Assembly (NCBI GenBank): GCA_002345675.1
Contig: DDWL01000066.1
Coordinates: 1-64,000, forward strand
Reading direction: 5' to 3'
Source: Bacteroidales bacterium UBA2287
GTDB lineage: Bacteria; Bacteroidota; Bacteroidia; Bacteroidales; Tenuifilaceae
DNA length: 64,000 bases
Part shown: piece by piece, positions 1-9,027 of the stretch
Numbering within the stretch: position 1 is the first letter of the stretch
Layout: each line of letters starts with the position of its first letter
Program-made: the position numbers and the translations under genes
Notes under the pieces: generated by a model
Databases searched by the model: none
The model's input: the letters and a program-made list of their open reading frames with translations, nothing else
Told to the model about the DNA's origin: nothing

Positions 1-24
1 ACGCGATTTATTTTTAATCTTTTT

Positions 25-126
25 CGGATTACAAATCCTTATAATACAACAACCTTGGATTGACTACGTCGAGCTCGCAAAGTGCGCTCGGTTTCAAATC
101 CAAGGTGACTAAATATTATAAATCCG
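25..126. repeat. Nested inverted-repeat (REP-like) element
   Basis: Inverted arms are nested. ACCTTGGATT at 52-61 pairs perfectly with AATCCAAGGT at 97-106. Inside, CGAGC at 70-74 pairs with GCTCG at 86-90. Outside, CGGATT at 25-30 and TTATAAT at 39-45 pair in two blocks with ATTATAAATCCG at 115-126. It lies downstream of trkA in otherwise non-coding DNA. The form suggests a REP-like intergenic element able to make a long hairpin. It could also help end the minus-strand trk transcript. No coding potential is seen in 1-211. Confidence 0.55.
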
Positions 127-211
127 ACTAATTCAATATTTGAAATTTATTGGCTTTAAAGAAAAGTTGGAATAGTTAATTGATATTAACACGAAGAAGC
201 AACTCGCACTA

Positions 212-892
212 CTACTCCATTTTGCTTAAAGCTGTAACCGTTCCGTAAATAACAAAAATGTCACCCTCCAAAAGTTTAAAGTCGGGTTGGTCGGAGTTAA
301 TAATTTCATGCCGAAGTTCCGATTTTCCAAGAATTGAGAATGACTTAACTTGGCGCTTTACCCCAAGAATTTGCAGCCCAAACCGCTCGTGTAAATTAGC
401 CTCTTTAATTGAACGGCCCCAGTAAAGTTCCGAAACGGCCATTTCGACAACCGAATGAACTGAGTCAATTTTAAACGAATCGACTACTCCTGTGTACTGA
501 ATCGAAGTTGCTATTCTTAGCGCCGAATCTTCTTCGGGATTTAGAATGTTTTTTACTCCTATTGCTGTAAGCACTGTTCGGTGTAGCTCGTTTACTGCTC
601 GACTAAAAATGTTGTTGGCCTTTAGTTGCTTTAAAAGCGCTGTAACCATTACGCTCGAGCCAAAGTCTTCGCCAATGGTAACAAAAACGGCATCGGCGTC
701 GGTAATTGGGAGCATTTTTAGGGAGTGTATGTCGCAAACATCCATGCAAATTGTGCTGGTAATAATATCTTTATTTTGCTCAACTTTCGACATGCTCGAG
801 TCTACTCCAATAACTTCGTGACCAAGCTTAGTTAATTGAGCCGAAAGGCTTAACCCAAAGTTTCCGAGGCCAATAACAACAAACTTTTTCAT
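212..892 (-). CDS. TrkA/KtrA family potassium channel gating subunit
   Basis: This is a 226-residue cytoplasmic RCK protein that gates a TrkH/KtrB potassium pore in response to bound nucleotide. The N-terminal Rossmann fold shows GLGNFG at residues 8-13 and an acidic residue at about 31 at the end of strand 2, the usual NAD(H)/ATP-binding arrangement. The last 85 residues or so fit a TrkA-C ligand-binding domain. One RCK unit at this length is the KtrA form; Escherichia coli TrkA has two. It lies 72 bases downstream of the trkH-like gene on the same strand, so the pair probably forms one K+ uptake system and one transcript. Confidence 0.9.
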   Translation of the reverse strand: MKKFVVIGLGNFGLSLSAQLTKLGHEVIGVDSSMSKVEQNKDIITSTICMDVCDIHSLKMLPITDADAVFVTIGEDFGSSVMVTALLKQLKANNIFSRAVNELHRTVLTAIGVKNILNPEEDSALRIATSIQYTGVVDSFKIDSVHSVVEMAVSELYWGRSIKEANLHERFGLQILGVKRQVKSFSILGKSELRHEIINSDQPDFKLLEGDIFVIYGTVTALSKME

Positions 893-964
893 TTTCGTTT
901 TATTTCGTTTTAATATAGCTTATTGTGCATTTAATTCAATGTAAATTAAAGTTTTCGAGATTGT

Positions 965-2782
965 TTAGTTGATGTAAACATTCTCAGAAGGATATCGGTA
1001 CGATTTAAAGGTTATTTTACGAAATATTCCAATCAACAGGGTAAGAACTCCTAGTCGCCCAATAAACATTGTTACAATTATAACCCATTTGCCGCCTAAA
1101 CTAAGCGATGGGGTTATGCCCATGGTAAGCCCAACGGTCGAAAATGCCGAAACGCACTCGAACATTGCTGGCATTAGCCCTATTTTTCCATGCTCAAATA
1201 GCATTAGGCAAAAAACCGATGCGCCAATAATTAATACTGAAACAAAAATAACTGTAAACGCTCTTCGAATCGACTCGGCAGGAAATTCAACACGCCTAAA
1301 TTCAACATGCTCTTTGCTGCGGGCAACACTAAATGCAGTTAAAAATGCAAGTGCTAGAGTGGTAGTTTTTATACCTCCGCCTGTTGATCCTGGTGATGCC
1401 CCAATCCACATAAGTAAAATAGTTATAAGTATTGCCGAGTATCCAAGCGTTGAGTAGTCGATTGTATTAAACCCTGCCGTGCGTGGAGTAACCGATGCAA
1501 ATAGCGCTGAAACCATTTTCCCATAAACTGGAAGCCCGCTAAGCGACCTGTTCCATTCCGAAATTGCAAATAAAACAGTGCCAAAAATTATTAAAAGTAA
1601 CGTGGTGTAGAAAACAAGTTTCGAACCAGTTGTTAGGGCGTTGGGAATGTGTGAAGGTACTCGATTGGGCCTAACAAACTGTAGGTAAAGTTTTTTTAAC
1701 GTCGTTTTAAAGTATTGGTATATGTTACTTACAACTGGAAATCCAAGTCCGCCAATTACAACTAGCATTGCAATTATAAAGTGTAACGAGTAGTTGTACT
1801 TAACAACATCTTGCATTAGTCCATTCGAAAAGGTTGAAAAGCCCGCATTACAGAAAGCCGAAACCGAGTGGAATGCACTAATAAAAAGTTTGTCGTTAAT
1901 GCCATTGTCAAGTGAAATATATATAAATGCAAAGCCAATGGCTTCGATTATGAACGTGAAAATTATTATTTTAACTATGCTCTTAAAAACTCCCGAAAGG
2001 TTTGTTTCGTTGAGCATGTCCTTTAGGAAAAGTTGATTTTTAAACGAAAGGTTCCCTTTAAAAAACAGTCCAAAGAAAGTTGAAAAGGTCATTATTCCTA
2101 GTCCTCCAACTTGAATTAAAACTAAAAGAATTCCTTTTCCAAAGGGTGTAAATGCTGTAGCTGTGTCGATAACAATTAAACCCGTTACGCATACAGCGCT
2201 AGTTGATGTGAAAAATGCATCGACAAATGAAATTCCATTGGTTGTTGCTCTTGGCAACATAAGCATAGCTGTTCCAAAAACTATTAGAAATAAAAAGCTG
2301 AAAATTATTAGCGTTGCTGGGTTTTGTGCTGGTTTTAGTAGTTCCATGCTGCTTCGCGAAGCTTCGACCAGGAAAACCAAAACAAAGGCAGCGAAAAGTA
2401 TGTAGTTTGTTGCAAAAAATGCTGGTATTTGCAGTTGTTCCTTTGCTATGTACGAAACGTAAAATACTCGTGCCGATGATATGGCAAATAGTAAAAGAAG
2501 CAATGCTATATGGGCAATCCACCTGTTTCGCGACAACATTTTTCGTTGCATTAAAAACAGCCTTGCGCTATAGGCAAAAAACATCATTACAATTAATAAA
2601 TTGTAGGCTACCTGTAAAAAGGAACGGACATTAGGACTTATAAAAAAACCTAAATTGTACACTATAAGAAGGCACGCAACTAATGACCCCCACAGCAATA
2701 CTTGGGTCGATAAATTTTGAATAATTGTTCTAATGTTCTTTAAAACATCGAAAAAATGTATAGTAAAGAATGGTTTATCCAC
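965..2782 (-). CDS. TrkH/KtrB family potassium uptake pore
   Basis: The protein is 605 residues and is the membrane pore of a Ktr/Trk K+ uptake system, working with the gating subunit downstream. Four pore-loop repeats can be read: a segment with SAVCVTGL, one with SAFCNAGFS, one with GASPGSTGGGIKT and one with SAFSTVGLTMG. Each holds the single filter glycine typical of this superfamily. KtrB proteins are usually about 450-490 residues. The extra length is an N-terminal block of about 130 residues with three or four more hydrophobic helices before the first pore repeat. A hybrid histidine kinase lies 77 bases upstream on the same strand. Confidence 0.92.
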   Translation of the reverse strand: MDKPFFTIHFFDVLKNIRTIIQNLSTQVLLWGSLVACLLIVYNLGFFISPNVRSFLQVAYNLLIVMMFFAYSARLFLMQRKMLSRNRWIAHIALLLLLFAISSARVFYVSYIAKEQLQIPAFFATNYILFAAFVLVFLVEASRSSMELLKPAQNPATLIIFSFLFLIVFGTAMLMLPRATTNGISFVDAFFTSTSAVCVTGLIVIDTATAFTPFGKGILLVLIQVGGLGIMTFSTFFGLFFKGNLSFKNQLFLKDMLNETNLSGVFKSIVKIIIFTFIIEAIGFAFIYISLDNGINDKLFISAFHSVSAFCNAGFSTFSNGLMQDVVKYNYSLHFIIAMLVVIGGLGFPVVSNIYQYFKTTLKKLYLQFVRPNRVPSHIPNALTTGSKLVFYTTLLLIIFGTVLFAISEWNRSLSGLPVYGKMVSALFASVTPRTAGFNTIDYSTLGYSAILITILLMWIGASPGSTGGGIKTTTLALAFLTAFSVARSKEHVEFRRVEFPAESIRRAFTVIFVSVLIIGASVFCLMLFEHGKIGLMPAMFECVSAFSTVGLTMGITPSLSLGGKWVIIVTMFIGRLGVLTLLIGIFRKITFKSYRYPSENVYIN

Positions 2783-2859
2783 TTGGTTTGTAAATTAATT
2801 TCTGTCTATTTTAAGTATGCATTAATGTGTTTGTAAGTTCTGTAAGTTAAAGTGAATTT

Positions 2860-5724
2860 TTAAACAAAATTTGCAATTGTTTGTAAAAGAATGTTTTGGT
2901 CAACTGGTTTTGTAATGTATGCGTTACACCCAGCTGCTAGGCCTGCACGTATGTCGTCGGGTGTAGCAAATGCCGACTGGCAAATAATTGCTGCCTTAGG
3001 ATTAAGCGTTTTTATTTCTGGAATTATTTCGAGCCCATTAAAATCGGGCAATTTTAAATCGAGTAAAATAACTTTTATTTGGGGCATTAACTTAATTGAA
3101 ATTAAAGCCTCGCTGCAATTTTTGGCAAACGAAATTTGTGGTTTGTAAGGACTAAGCATGTCGAAAAGCAAGTTGGCACTAACGTTGTCGTCTTCAACAA
3201 TTAGTATAGGTAATTGGTTAAGTGCTCCAGTATTTACTAACGGCGAAAAGCTGAGTTTAATTTCCGAAGCTTTATTGTATGGAATTGTAAAGTAGAAGGT
3301 TGACCCTTTGCCCTTTTCCGATTCGAGCCAAATATTTCCTCCCATAATGCTTACAAGTCCCTTGCAAATGGTGAGCCCTAAACCTGTTCCGCCAGCCGGT
3401 TGGTCGGCTCTGTTGTGGGCTTGTACAAATCGCTCGAAAACTTTGCTTTGCAAATGCGACTCGACGCCCAACCCTGTGTCGGCAACCCAAAAAAGAATTT
3501 CGTTCGATTCGTTTCGCTTTCTGCAGCCAATTTCAATGCTTCCCTCGCTTGTAAACTTGTAGGCATTTTCGGCTAAATTAAATAGAATTTGCTTTAGCCT
3601 GCCAAAGTCGGCATTAAGGATGTCTTCGTTAAGCGAGTTCACAACCCGTATGTCGATTCGTTTTGTTTGGTCAATTTCAACTTTTTCGAGGAAAAACTCG
3701 TGTAGCTCGTTTAGCGTGTTGCGCACGTTACCGTTGGTTGGTTGAAGTAGTAACTGATTCGATTCAATTTTGGAAAGGTCGAGTATATCGTCAATAATTT
3801 TTAGCAAATCCGACGATCTTTTACGAATTATTTGAGAGTATAGCGTTTGCTTTTCGGGTTTCACTTGACCGCTGGCAAGCAAACCCGAAAATCCCATAAT
3901 TGCATTCATGGGAGTTCGAATTTCGTGGCTCATGTTAGCCAAAAATGCCGACTTTAGTTTGTCCGATTCTTCGGCTTTTTCCTTTGCATTTAGCAGCGCT
4001 TCGTTAAGAGATAAGTACTCCTCGTTTAGCGAAGCGTATTCTTCGTTTCGCTCTTTTAGGTCTCTATTAATTTTTTGAAGCTCTTCCTCAGCCTTTTTTC
4101 TAAGCGTTATGTCTCTACTTATCGAAATCACCCTAGGGTTCCCTAAAATTGTAATGTTCGAAAGGTGAACTTCTTCCCAGAAAAACGAACCGTCGACTCG
4201 TCGGTTAAACCACTCAAAAACTTGTGAACCCTCTAATACAACCTTGCGAATCCATTCTTTGGCCTCTTCTAAGCCATATGGCGATTCGTTCCAGTAACCA
4301 AAGTTTTTTAATTCTTCGAGATTGTTTAACCCGTACGATTTTATGGCGTTTAGGTTGGCATCAATAATCTCTGCAGTTTCGGCATTGTGAACTATTATCG
4401 AATCGTTTGCCAGCTCAAAAATGGTATGGTAGTTCTCTTCGCTTTCGCGAAGTTTGGTTTCAACTTGTTTTTGCTCAAGTATATTTGTTATAATTCCTCT
4501 AAATCCTTTAAATTTTTCGTCGACCACTAATGCAGTATAGTGTACTAATCCGGGGAAAACAAATCCATCCTTACGCAGCATATTGTATTGGTTTCCAACA
4601 CCAATAACTGGTAAGTTGCTTTGAAATGCCCTTGCAACTTCAATCCTATCGTCGGGAGTTAGCATGTCGAGAAAACTTAGCTTCCCGTAAAGTTCATCGG
4701 TTTCGTACCCAAACTCGGTTACAGCGTACTTGTTAACAAACGTAAAAACGCCACGCTCGTCGGTTTCGTAAACGGTTTGAGGAATTAAATTAACCAAGTC
4801 GCGGAATCGCTGTTCGCTATCCTCCAACTTTTGCTCTATTACCTTTATGTGATTTATGTTAGTTATTATTCCTCTTATACCTTTAACCCTTTCCATCTCA
4901 ATTACAGGCGAATAGTGAATAAGCCCATTAAAGGTTGTGCCGTCGCGCCTAAGCATTTTGTACTCCCTACCTGTTGCGCCCTTCGACATATTTAATTTGA
5001 GATTGTTAATGGCATTCTCTCGTTCACTTTCGGTAATGGCCTGTGTAAAGTGCATTTTACCAATTACGTCGTCTTTTTCGTAGCCAAATTCCCTAAGTGC
5101 ATGTCCGTTAACAAAAGTGAAGAACCCGTTCAAGTCGGTTTCGTAAACTGTTTGGGGCAGTAAATCAACCAAATCCTTAAAGCGTTGCTCGCTTTCGGCA
5201 AGGTTCTTTTCAATTTCAATGCGTTCAGTTAGATCCTGCACCATGGCGGCTAGTTGCTCAACTTTGCCTTCGCTGTTTCGAAAAAAACTAGTTGTTAGCT
5301 GCACCTCAACTAACGAACCATCTTTTCGTAAAAAGTGCTTTAACTGATTCGATTTCATTAACTCTTTGTTATCGAGGGCTCGTTGGTAACGAACAATCTC
5401 GGTCTTAAAATCGGAGGGGAGAGTGATGTCGGCCCAGGTCATGCTTTTTAGTTCCTCCTCGGAGTAACCAACTATTTCGCAAAACTTTTGGTTCACTTTT
5501 ATCATCGACAAATCGGGGAGCGCTATTATCATGCCCACCAACGAAAGGTCGAAGTACGCCGAAACTAACCTGTTCGATTCCTGCGATTCATTGTGGTGTT
5601 CACTAATCAAAAGAAGTTGCTCCTTTAGGGTAGCATTCTCCTTTTCAAGTTCAGTAATCCTTTGTAAAAGATTTTCGATTGAGTGCTGGTCTCCCATTTG
5701 TTGAATTGTTAAACTTGCATACAA
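2860..5724 (-). CDS. Hybrid sensor histidine kinase with four PAS domains
   Basis: This 954-residue protein is a predicted cytoplasmic hybrid sensor kinase: no membrane segment or signal peptide is seen. An N-terminal coiled coil (about 10-45) is followed by four PAS domains. The second and third are close duplicates sharing the stretch IPQTVYETD or LPQTVYETD. A second coiled coil joins them to the HisKA domain, with the phospho-acceptor His600 in NMSHEIRTP. The HATPase domain has an N box (NAYKFTSEG) and GTGLGLTICKG. A C-terminal receiver domain has Asp889 in LLDLKLPDF. A second ATG at 5697 gives a protein nine residues shorter and is equally possible. The signal it senses cannot be read. 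It precedes the K+ uptake genes, so transcription may be linked. Confidence 0.9.
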   Translation of the reverse strand: MYASLTIQQMGDQHSIENLLQRITELEKENATLKEQLLLISEHHNESQESNRLVSAYFDLSLVGMIIALPDLSMIKVNQKFCEIVGYSEEELKSMTWADITLPSDFKTEIVRYQRALDNKELMKSNQLKHFLRKDGSLVEVQLTTSFFRNSEGKVEQLAAMVQDLTERIEIEKNLAESEQRFKDLVDLLPQTVYETDLNGFFTFVNGHALREFGYEKDDVIGKMHFTQAITESERENAINNLKLNMSKGATGREYKMLRRDGTTFNGLIHYSPVIEMERVKGIRGIITNINHIKVIEQKLEDSEQRFRDLVNLIPQTVYETDERGVFTFVNKYAVTEFGYETDELYGKLSFLDMLTPDDRIEVARAFQSNLPVIGVGNQYNMLRKDGFVFPGLVHYTALVVDEKFKGFRGIITNILEQKQVETKLRESEENYHTIFELANDSIIVHNAETAEIIDANLNAIKSYGLNNLEELKNFGYWNESPYGLEEAKEWIRKVVLEGSQVFEWFNRRVDGSFFWEEVHLSNITILGNPRVISISRDITLRKKAEEELQKINRDLKERNEEYASLNEEYLSLNEALLNAKEKAEESDKLKSAFLANMSHEIRTPMNAIMGFSGLLASGQVKPEKQTLYSQIIRKRSSDLLKIIDDILDLSKIESNQLLLQPTNGNVRNTLNELHEFFLEKVEIDQTKRIDIRVVNSLNEDILNADFGRLKQILFNLAENAYKFTSEGSIEIGCRKRNESNEILFWVADTGLGVESHLQSKVFERFVQAHNRADQPAGGTGLGLTICKGLVSIMGGNIWLESEKGKGSTFYFTIPYNKASEIKLSFSPLVNTGALNQLPILIVEDDNVSANLLFDMLSPYKPQISFAKNCSEALISIKLMPQIKVILLDLKLPDFNGLEIIPEIKTLNPKAAIICQSAFATPDDIRAGLAAGCNAYITKPVDQNILLQTIANFV

Positions 5725-5817
5725 GATAGGTAGAATTTGAGTATAGTGTAATTATTGTAGCTTAACTTTTTATATATGTACCTTTTGAATAGATTAACTG
5801 CTGCCACTTAACAAAAT

Positions 5818-5845
5818 AACCGGATTGTCGAAGGACGATCCGGTT
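5818..5845 (-). terminator. Hairpin terminator after the TrmB/CPBP/HExxH operon
   Basis: AACCGGAT at 5818-5825 and ATCCGGTT at 5838-5845 form an 8-bp stem with a further 3-bp inner stem. It sits between two minus-strand genes and would end transcripts coming from 5927. On the plus strand it is followed by a T run; on the minus strand by ATTTTG, so it may work both ways. Confidence 0.6.
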
Positions 5846-5926
5846 TTTAATGTTGTTTACGAATTTAGATTACTATTTTCAACTTTACCTTATACCCAAG
5901 TAATGTTTTATGACTTGAATTAATTA

Positions 5927-7252
5927 TTAGGTTTTTCGAAAAGTGAATTTCCCTTCTTTAATCTTAATAATTCTCCAGCCATCTTTAAGTTCCAATTTGT
6001 AAGTAGGTTCTATTATAGTTCCATCTTGTTTTGATTTTGGGGCGTTAATAATAAATGCACTCCAATCGTTTGTGCGTAAAATCCCATTGCTTACTTCCAG
6101 TATTCCCCAGTCTCCAACTAATCGCATGGTTTTATAAACTACCCCAATATTATCAATTGGTATTAATGCTTCATGAGGATTATAGCTAAAGTTGATGTTG
6201 TTATTGGGGATAATAAGTTGATCTCCATTTGAAAATCGGTGTTTGTATTCATCGTTAAGCTCGTTTCTTATTTTAAATTTCTCAATTTCGCTTATAATTA
6301 ATTTTTCAGCATTGTGCTTATTGGTAATGATCTTTACTTCTTTTTTAAGAATCAGTGAATCATTTATTAGTTGATTTCCTGTGATAGATAATCCAACATC
6401 GGGAAGGCTTTTACCTGCTATTATTTCTGCAATCCAATTGCTTGTTAGTTCATCAAACAAAAAACCATATGCAGGCCCAGATATATAGGCAAATGAGTTT
6501 GTAAATCCATCTTTATTAATTGACAATTCTAACTGCTTTGCCATTACTTTTTTTAAAATATCACTACTTAAACCACATAGTTTAAAGCCAGTATACTCGG
6601 CCATTCCTTCGTGTCGTTCAAATTGATTTTCGTTATTGTCGGGAAAAAGCAATTGTCTGTACTGCCTTACAGTAAGGGCATCGTTTAATAAGGCTACTTT
6701 GTCTGTCTTTTCGTTAATAAGGTAAGCTTGCTTAAGAATTGTAAACTCAAGTTTAAGCAGTATCGATCCTTGAAGATTGTCGAGGTGAGAATTCGACGAT
6801 ATAACAGGGGGGATTCCAATTTCATTTTGTGTCCTGTGCCAACTTTCGTGCACAAATAATTTATTTCTTGAGAATCGATCCTCTTCAGAAATTGCATCCC
6901 ATGAAACCATTGTCCAGTTTTCCCCATCCCAATTTAACGAGGTGTTTGAAATGCTAATTGTTTCTGGAAGTTTCCCCATGAAAACGTTGTTCCTTACAGT
7001 TAGTTTATTGTTTTTATCCTGCTGATTTGCAACAACATATCTGCTGCTTGGGATTACAATCATTGTTGCCCCGTAAAGGTTGACGCCCCAAAGCTTCCCA
7101 TTGTCTTGCCTGCAAATTGAATCCAACTGGTTAAAATATATTTTGGATAGTTCAATCTCTTTTGAGTTCTGTGCTTCAGCCGAGATTGCAATTGCTGAAC
7201 TGAACCCAAATAGCAATATGCTTATAATTGTTTGATATTTATCGGTTTTCAT
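5927..7252 (-). CDS. Secreted HExxH-motif protein, putative zinc metallopeptidase
   Basis: I do not recognise a named family. The 441-residue protein has an N-terminal hydrophobic segment ending in AEAQ, consistent with Sec export. Residues 135-139 read HESWH, a match to HExxH. About 75 residues on comes HEGMAEY (214-220), where Glu219 could be a third zinc ligand as in gluzincins. The C-terminal 100 residues look beta-rich. It is the last gene of a minus-strand operon: the CPBP-family membrane protease starts upstream after a 30-bp gap, and a TrmB-like regulator precedes that. Export and the double motif support a peptidase acting in the periplasm or outside the cell, but this is inference from motifs only. 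Confidence 0.6.
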   Translation of the reverse strand: MKTDKYQTIISILLFGFSSAIAISAEAQNSKEIELSKIYFNQLDSICRQDNGKLWGVNLYGATMIVIPSSRYVVANQQDKNNKLTVRNNVFMGKLPETISISNTSLNWDGENWTMVSWDAISEEDRFSRNKLFVHESWHRTQNEIGIPPVISSNSHLDNLQGSILLKLEFTILKQAYLINEKTDKVALLNDALTVRQYRQLLFPDNNENQFERHEGMAEYTGFKLCGLSSDILKKVMAKQLELSINKDGFTNSFAYISGPAYGFLFDELTSNWIAEIIAGKSLPDVGLSITGNQLINDSLILKKEVKIITNKHNAEKLIISEIEKFKIRNELNDEYKHRFSNGDQLIIPNNNINFSYNPHEALIPIDNIGVVYKTMRLVGDWGILEVSNGILRTNDWSAFIINAPKSKQDGTIIEPTYKLELKDGWRIIKIKEGKFTFRKT

Positions 7253-7282
7253 GGTTAGAGCATTTATAGTTGAGCAAGTTTG

Positions 7283-8029
7283 CTACGATAAAATCATTAT
7301 GATAATTAAGGGCAAGGAACCAATTGCGTTTGCAATAAAATGTACCCAGAATGCAGGTATTAAGCTGTTCGTTTTTTCGCGGTAATAGGCCGCAGTTAAT
7401 CCAATAACGCTGGTGTTAAACGTTATAAACAGCACAAACCATAATCCCATTCCTGCTTTAAATAGGGTTAGGTGCATTGCACCAAAAAACAAGCCCGACA
7501 CAACAACTGGAACACTTAACCGAAATATTTTTAAATGTTTTAAATGCTGAATATAGCCTTGAACAAAGCCGCGTACTAATACTTCTTCGCACAAACTTGA
7601 CCATACCCAAATTGTTAGTACCATTTGGATTATGGATTTTTGCTCTGGAAATCCAGCGGAATTACCCGTGGGGAAAAGGTGGTTTAGTATTCCCATAAAT
7701 ACGATTGCTCCAAAAATTAGCGAGGCAACCGAAATCCCAGCAACCTTAATCGAAAAGTTCAGGTACTTGATATTTTCAGGCCTGTTGAATCCATATCCCG
7801 ATAATTTTCCTTTGTTAACCAGAAGAATGGCTGCAATTGACAACAACAGGATGAAAAACTTAAAAATTGTGTTCTTTGTGTAAAAGTTTAGTTCAAAATG
7901 GCTGTTTATTATATTAGTTATCGGATCTGCAATTGCAAAACTTAACAAAATAATGGTTGCCCCCATTAGAATAGTGCTTATAATTGCTAACCACGATTTT
8001 TTCAGAAGATCCTCAATTAACTTATTCAT
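7283..8029 (-). CDS. CPBP family intramembrane metalloprotease
   Basis: This 248-residue integral membrane protein has about seven or eight hydrophobic helices. The Abi/CPBP signature is complete: Glu148-Glu149 with Arg153 (CEEVLVRG), His186 in FGAMH and the HxxxN pair His230/Asn234 near the C terminus. In this family (Rce1-like), these residues form the glutamate-dependent active site in the membrane. Family members cut prenylated or bacteriocin-related substrates, or have unknown targets. It follows the TrmB-like regulator after 3 bp and precedes the secreted HExxH protein by 30 bp, so the three are very likely co-transcribed. Confidence 0.85.
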   Translation of the reverse strand: MNKLIEDLLKKSWLAIISTILMGATIILLSFAIADPITNIINSHFELNFYTKNTIFKFFILLLSIAAILLVNKGKLSGYGFNRPENIKYLNFSIKVAGISVASLIFGAIVFMGILNHLFPTGNSAGFPEQKSIIQMVLTIWVWSSLCEEVLVRGFVQGYIQHLKHLKIFRLSVPVVVSGLFFGAMHLTLFKAGMGLWFVLFITFNTSVIGLTAAYYREKTNSLIPAFWVHFIANAIGSLPLIIIMILS

Positions 8030-8032
8030 AGG

Positions 8033-8866
8033 TTACAATTTTTGAAGTTTGTTAAAACCTGGAACATTAGTGTTGAAAAAGAATTTTTGATTTTCGAGTA
8101 CTTGCTTAGTTACGCTTTCAAATTCTGGATTATCAATTTCTTTCATAATTTTCAGTACTGTCTGTTCCCTCAGCATTCCAGCATGAAGAATACACGATAT
8201 GTATGTGCTATTGCTCCAAACTGCTTGTTTCACTTTTTTCAAATCGTTATCCATAAGAGCAATCAGATGCTCTTCACCATCAATCACTAAATTTAATTGT
8301 TGACTGTTCCAATGGCCAATTGCTTGCTCCCCAATCGTTGTGCAAACTGTATTTGCTCCTTTAATTGTTATGGGTTGATATGTTTCAACCTGAATGTCTA
8401 TCCCTCTTTTGGCTGCATCCTCAATACAATCAACAACCTCGTTTAAGGCTTTGGGAAAAGCGTCAATCACGGCAATTGTTTTACACCTTCTCATCATTGA
8501 TCGAAACCGTTCAAATACCAACGGAACTGAATCAATAGCATAGCTAGTTTGTTCCTCGGTTTCGTTCTCGAGACTATTGAGTAAAGCCTTTGCTGTGTTG
8601 GATTTATCGAGTATTGATTTTTCGTAGTGGTTGAAAAATTCGTTTGGGCCTACTGCATTACAGAGCTTGTTCTTGTTATCTTCAACAATAACAGCACCCT
8701 TTTGGGCCAGCGACTCAATTGCCTTGTAAACATTGGCTGTAGGTTTATTTATTTGCTTTCCAATTTTATAAGCGGTGGATGGGGGATGTGTGATAAGGTG
8801 AATGTAAACATCTGCTTCGAGCCTATTGAACCCAATCTCCATCAATATTTCTGTGTTTTTAACCAT
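8033..8866 (-). CDS. TrmB-like transcriptional regulator
   Basis: The protein is about 277 residues from the ATG at 8866. A longer reading to 8893 would start inside the -7 promoter element, so the shorter start is preferred. The first 80 residues fit a winged helix: an EAD-VYIHLITHP stretch, then IGKQINKPTANVYKAIESL as the recognition helix region. The rest resembles the PLD-like effector domain of TrmB-family regulators, which often bind sugars in archaea. It heads a three-gene operon with two protease-like proteins and probably controls them. An inverted repeat just upstream of its promoter could be its operator. The ligand is unknown. Confidence 0.7.
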   Translation of the reverse strand: MVKNTEILMEIGFNRLEADVYIHLITHPPSTAYKIGKQINKPTANVYKAIESLAQKGAVIVEDNKNKLCNAVGPNEFFNHYEKSILDKSNTAKALLNSLENETEEQTSYAIDSVPLVFERFRSMMRRCKTIAVIDAFPKALNEVVDCIEDAAKRGIDIQVETYQPITIKGANTVCTTIGEQAIGHWNSQQLNLVIDGEEHLIALMDNDLKKVKQAVWSNSTYISCILHAGMLREQTVLKIMKEIDNPEFESVTKQVLENQKFFFNTNVPGFNKLQKL

Positions 8867-8890
8867 AAGTAATGAGCATAAAGTAGGATA

Positions 8891-8898
8891 CAAATATA
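8891..8898 (-). promoter_or_regulatory. Bacteroidota -7 element for the TrmB-like operon
   Basis: Read on the minus strand this is TATATTTG, an exact TAnnTTTG match, about 25 bases upstream of the start codon at 8866. No good -33 TTG is placed at the usual spacing. Confidence 0.5.
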
Positions 8899-8905
8899 AA
8901 TTTAA

Positions 8906-8923
8906 TAGTATAATAAAATACTA
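8906..8923. promoter_or_regulatory. Candidate operator inverted repeat
   Basis: TAGTAT at 8906-8911 and ATACTA at 8918-8923 form a perfect inverted repeat with a 6-bp spacer. It lies immediately upstream of the -7 element of the TrmB-like operon, where a regulator would overlap the -33 region. An autoregulatory site is inferred, not shown. Confidence 0.35.
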
Positions 8924-8946
8924 CTACTAAGAATGTTTTATCAAAA

Positions 8947-8978
8947 AAAAGACGCCAAGGTTTCCCTTAGCGTCTTTT
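8947..8978. terminator. Bidirectional hairpin terminator
   Basis: AAAAGACGC at 8947-8955 pairs with GCGTCTTTT at 8970-8978. One mismatch follows, and AAGG (8957-8960) pairs with CCTT (8965-8968) around a TTTC loop. A-rich and T-rich flanks suit both strands. It would end the minus-strand flavoprotein transcript. Confidence 0.8.
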
Positions 8979-9027
8979 AACCTATTGTCAGTTTTACTCT
9001 TTGTGTACTTAATTCTATTGGCTAAAT

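Noticed and set aside
52..106. Possible tRNA in the inverted-repeat element
   Set aside because: The GGTTTCAAATCC stretch recalls a T loop, but no acceptor stem, D arm or anticodon arm can be drawn.
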